The translations under genes were made by a program, and so were the position numbers. From contig NC_079238.1 in assembly GCF_027921745.1 (NCBI RefSeq), forward strand, positions 3,720,001-3,784,000: a DNA stretch of 64,000 nt, written 5' to 3'. This document shows, in pieces, positions 62,973 to 64,000 of the stretch. The notes beneath the pieces were generated by a model. The model saw only the letters and a list, made by a program, of their open reading frames with translations. It was not told where the DNA came from and did no database searches. Position 1 is the first letter of the stretch. Every line of letters begins with the position of its first letter. Source of the DNA: Schizosaccharomyces osmophilus. Lineage: Eukaryota > Ascomycota > Schizosaccharomycetes > Schizosaccharomycetales > Schizosaccharomycetaceae.

Positions 62973-64000
62973 TTAAACAGAGTGAGCAGGACTTCCAGGA
63001 CGAAGAATAGATGATGCACGACTAGCTGGCATCAACAAAGGCTCTCTTTCTGACGCCCACATTTTCTGTTGGTAAATTTTGTAAGTTTTGTAACCACTAC
63101 TACTAAACACAGCAGCAGTAAAGAATCCAAGCAGAGAAACTCCAAAAGTTTTCCAGCTCGCGTCTCGCCTTGTAGGGATTGGAGATCGCACAAAGTAGAC
63201 ATGGCCGCAACTAGAGAAACCGCTTTCTTCTATATGTACCCACGGTCCATTATCAACTGACAAAAGAGAGTCATGGATAACGAACGACTTCTTCCCAGTA
63301 TCAATGATGTGTCGGTCGGCGAAAGAAAAGTCCTTTGTTTTTAAATCCGAGGCGGATAAAGGAGGAACCACAATGAACAATCCCTGGTCCAGCATGTCAG
63401 ATAGTCCTTGTTTTTCAAGCAAGCTTAAAAATTCTTGTCTTCCTCCAGCAATAATCATGCTGCGTTGCGATATAGGGAAAGGAACGACTAATCTGCTCAA
63501 GATGTGAACGACACCTTCTTGGACCAACATGTCACGCGTTTGCACATCGTACGGAAGACCATTTATATATATTATATCGGTATTCTCAGCCTCACTTTCA
63601 ATCATAATACTTTTACCAGATATGGTCGTATAATTACCAGAAGTCCAAGAATCCTCACTTGACCCGAAATAATGTTTTCCCTGAAAAACGTACTCAAGAA
63701 ACAGATTTTGCATCATTTCCATATTATTCTCTAATGCTTTTCGTACAAGCCCCAGCTTCATCCAAGCATCATTTTCAACCAAAAACCAAGTACTATTGGG
63801 ATCCTCTCCAAGACCGAGCGCAGCTAGATATCGTACACTCATAGAAATTTCATCCAATAAAATGAGTTGGGAGAGCAAAGGTCTTGGGGGCTCAATGTCT
63901 TTTTCAATAAGAAACAAACTTACGTTGCCGATCGTCTCCCGATCAATAGAATGCGAGTCGAAATTAACGTATAATGCTCCCGTCGTATCTGTAGCAACTC
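62973..64000 (-). CDS. Fasciclin-domain membrane protein, C-terminal part (5' truncated by window)
   Basis: The frame stays open to the end of the window, so the N-terminus is missing; about 341 residues are visible. Two fasciclin-like stretches can be seen: an upstream one ending NGLPYDVQTRDMLVQEGVVHILSRLV (the H-box-like VVHILSRL), and a second one ending VIHDSLLSVDNGPWVHIE. A single membrane helix follows (FGVSLLGFFTAAVFS, ~60 residues before the stop), then a short Ser/Arg tail (EREPLLMPASRASS). Fasciclin proteins are adhesion-like; the S. pombe SPAC22H12.05c member is a vacuolar or cell-surface type. The tail's EREPLLM motif resembles an acidic dileucine sorting signal (inference). Confidence 0.9.
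   Translation of the reverse strand, partial: VATDTTGALYVNFDSHSIDRETIGNVSLFLIEKDIEPPRPLLSQLILLDEISMSVRYLAALGLGEDPNSTWFLVENDAWMKLGLVRKALENNMEMMQNLFLEYVFQGKHYFGSSEDSWTSGNYTTISGKSIMIESEAENTDIIYINGLPYDVQTRDMLVQEGVVHILSRLVVPFPISQRSMIIAGGRQEFLSLLEKQGLSDMLDQGLFIVVPPLSASDLKTKDFSFADRHIIDTGKKSFVIHDSLLSVDNGPWVHIEESGFSSCGHVYFVRSPIPTRRDASWKTFGVSLLGFFTAAVFSSSGYKTYKIYQQKMWASEREPLLMPASRASSILRPGSPAHSV

Noticed and set aside
1-64000. LTR retrotransposon or other virus-like element
   Set aside because: No reverse transcriptase, integrase or capsid-like protein and no pair of long terminal repeats seen; the short dispersed repeat is too small to assign.
1-64000. Bacterial features such as operons, CRISPR or Shine-Dalgarno sites
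   Set aside because: Introns, HomolD boxes, dispersed 5S genes and nuclear protein families show this is yeast nuclear DNA.

Overview
This is fungal nuclear DNA from a fission yeast (Schizosaccharomyces) that is probably not S. pombe. The evidence is short introns with a CTAAC-type branch point, dispersed 5S rRNA genes, HomolD/HomolE boxes before ribosomal protein genes, and a gene order that follows S. pombe chromosome I blocks as I remember them (SPAC2G11, SPAC521, SPAC23G3, SPAC22H12). A wtf-like gene lying between 5S genes points to the S. octosporus / S. osmophilus / S. cryophilus group. Gene names are from recognised motifs plus this remembered synteny; no search was run.

Layout. 1-5.4 kb: C-terminal part of Taf1, four-exon tgs1, and a WLM metalloprotease (wss2-like). 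5.4-15.1 kb: a short-chain dehydrogenase, a Vnx1/CAX-type vacuolar cation exchanger, rps8 and rpb2. 15.3-32.8 kb: the ferrichrome pair, namely the 4980-residue NRPS sib1 and, divergently, the ornithine N5-oxygenase sib2. They share a 1.26 kb promoter carrying three ATC(A/T)GATAA boxes, the form bound by the iron repressor Fep1. 33.8-38.5 kb: ies4 (INO80), a Rax1/RGS-like membrane protein and nop58.

39.1-43.2 kb is an accessory island inserted between nop58 and snf30, which carry consecutive numbers in S. pombe. On the + strand it holds an elongated 5S variant, a wtf-family gene (spore poison/antidote meiotic driver family) that looks whole, a canonical 5S gene, an unrecognised coiled-coil gene with a SAP-like segment, and a decayed 5S copy. 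This is the most interesting part of the window.

43.4-64 kb returns to the conserved order: snf30, ubp7, taf4, ssr3, rpn6, an HtrA-type nuclear protease, an unknown protein at the SPAC22H12.01c position, tfg3 (Taf14), an ABHD11-like hydrolase, rps1 (eS1/S3a) and a fasciclin-domain membrane protein that runs off the end.

Functionally the window is rich in RNA polymerase II machinery: Rpb2, three TFIID-related subunits (Taf1, Taf4, Tfg3), SWI/SNF-RSC subunits (Snf30, Ssr3, and Tfg3 by family) and INO80 (Ies4). It also holds a complete iron-siderophore biosynthesis pair. Exon boundaries for spliced genes were read by eye from splice signals and checked for reading-frame continuity; they agree with remembered S. 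pombe protein lengths but are not backed by RNA data.
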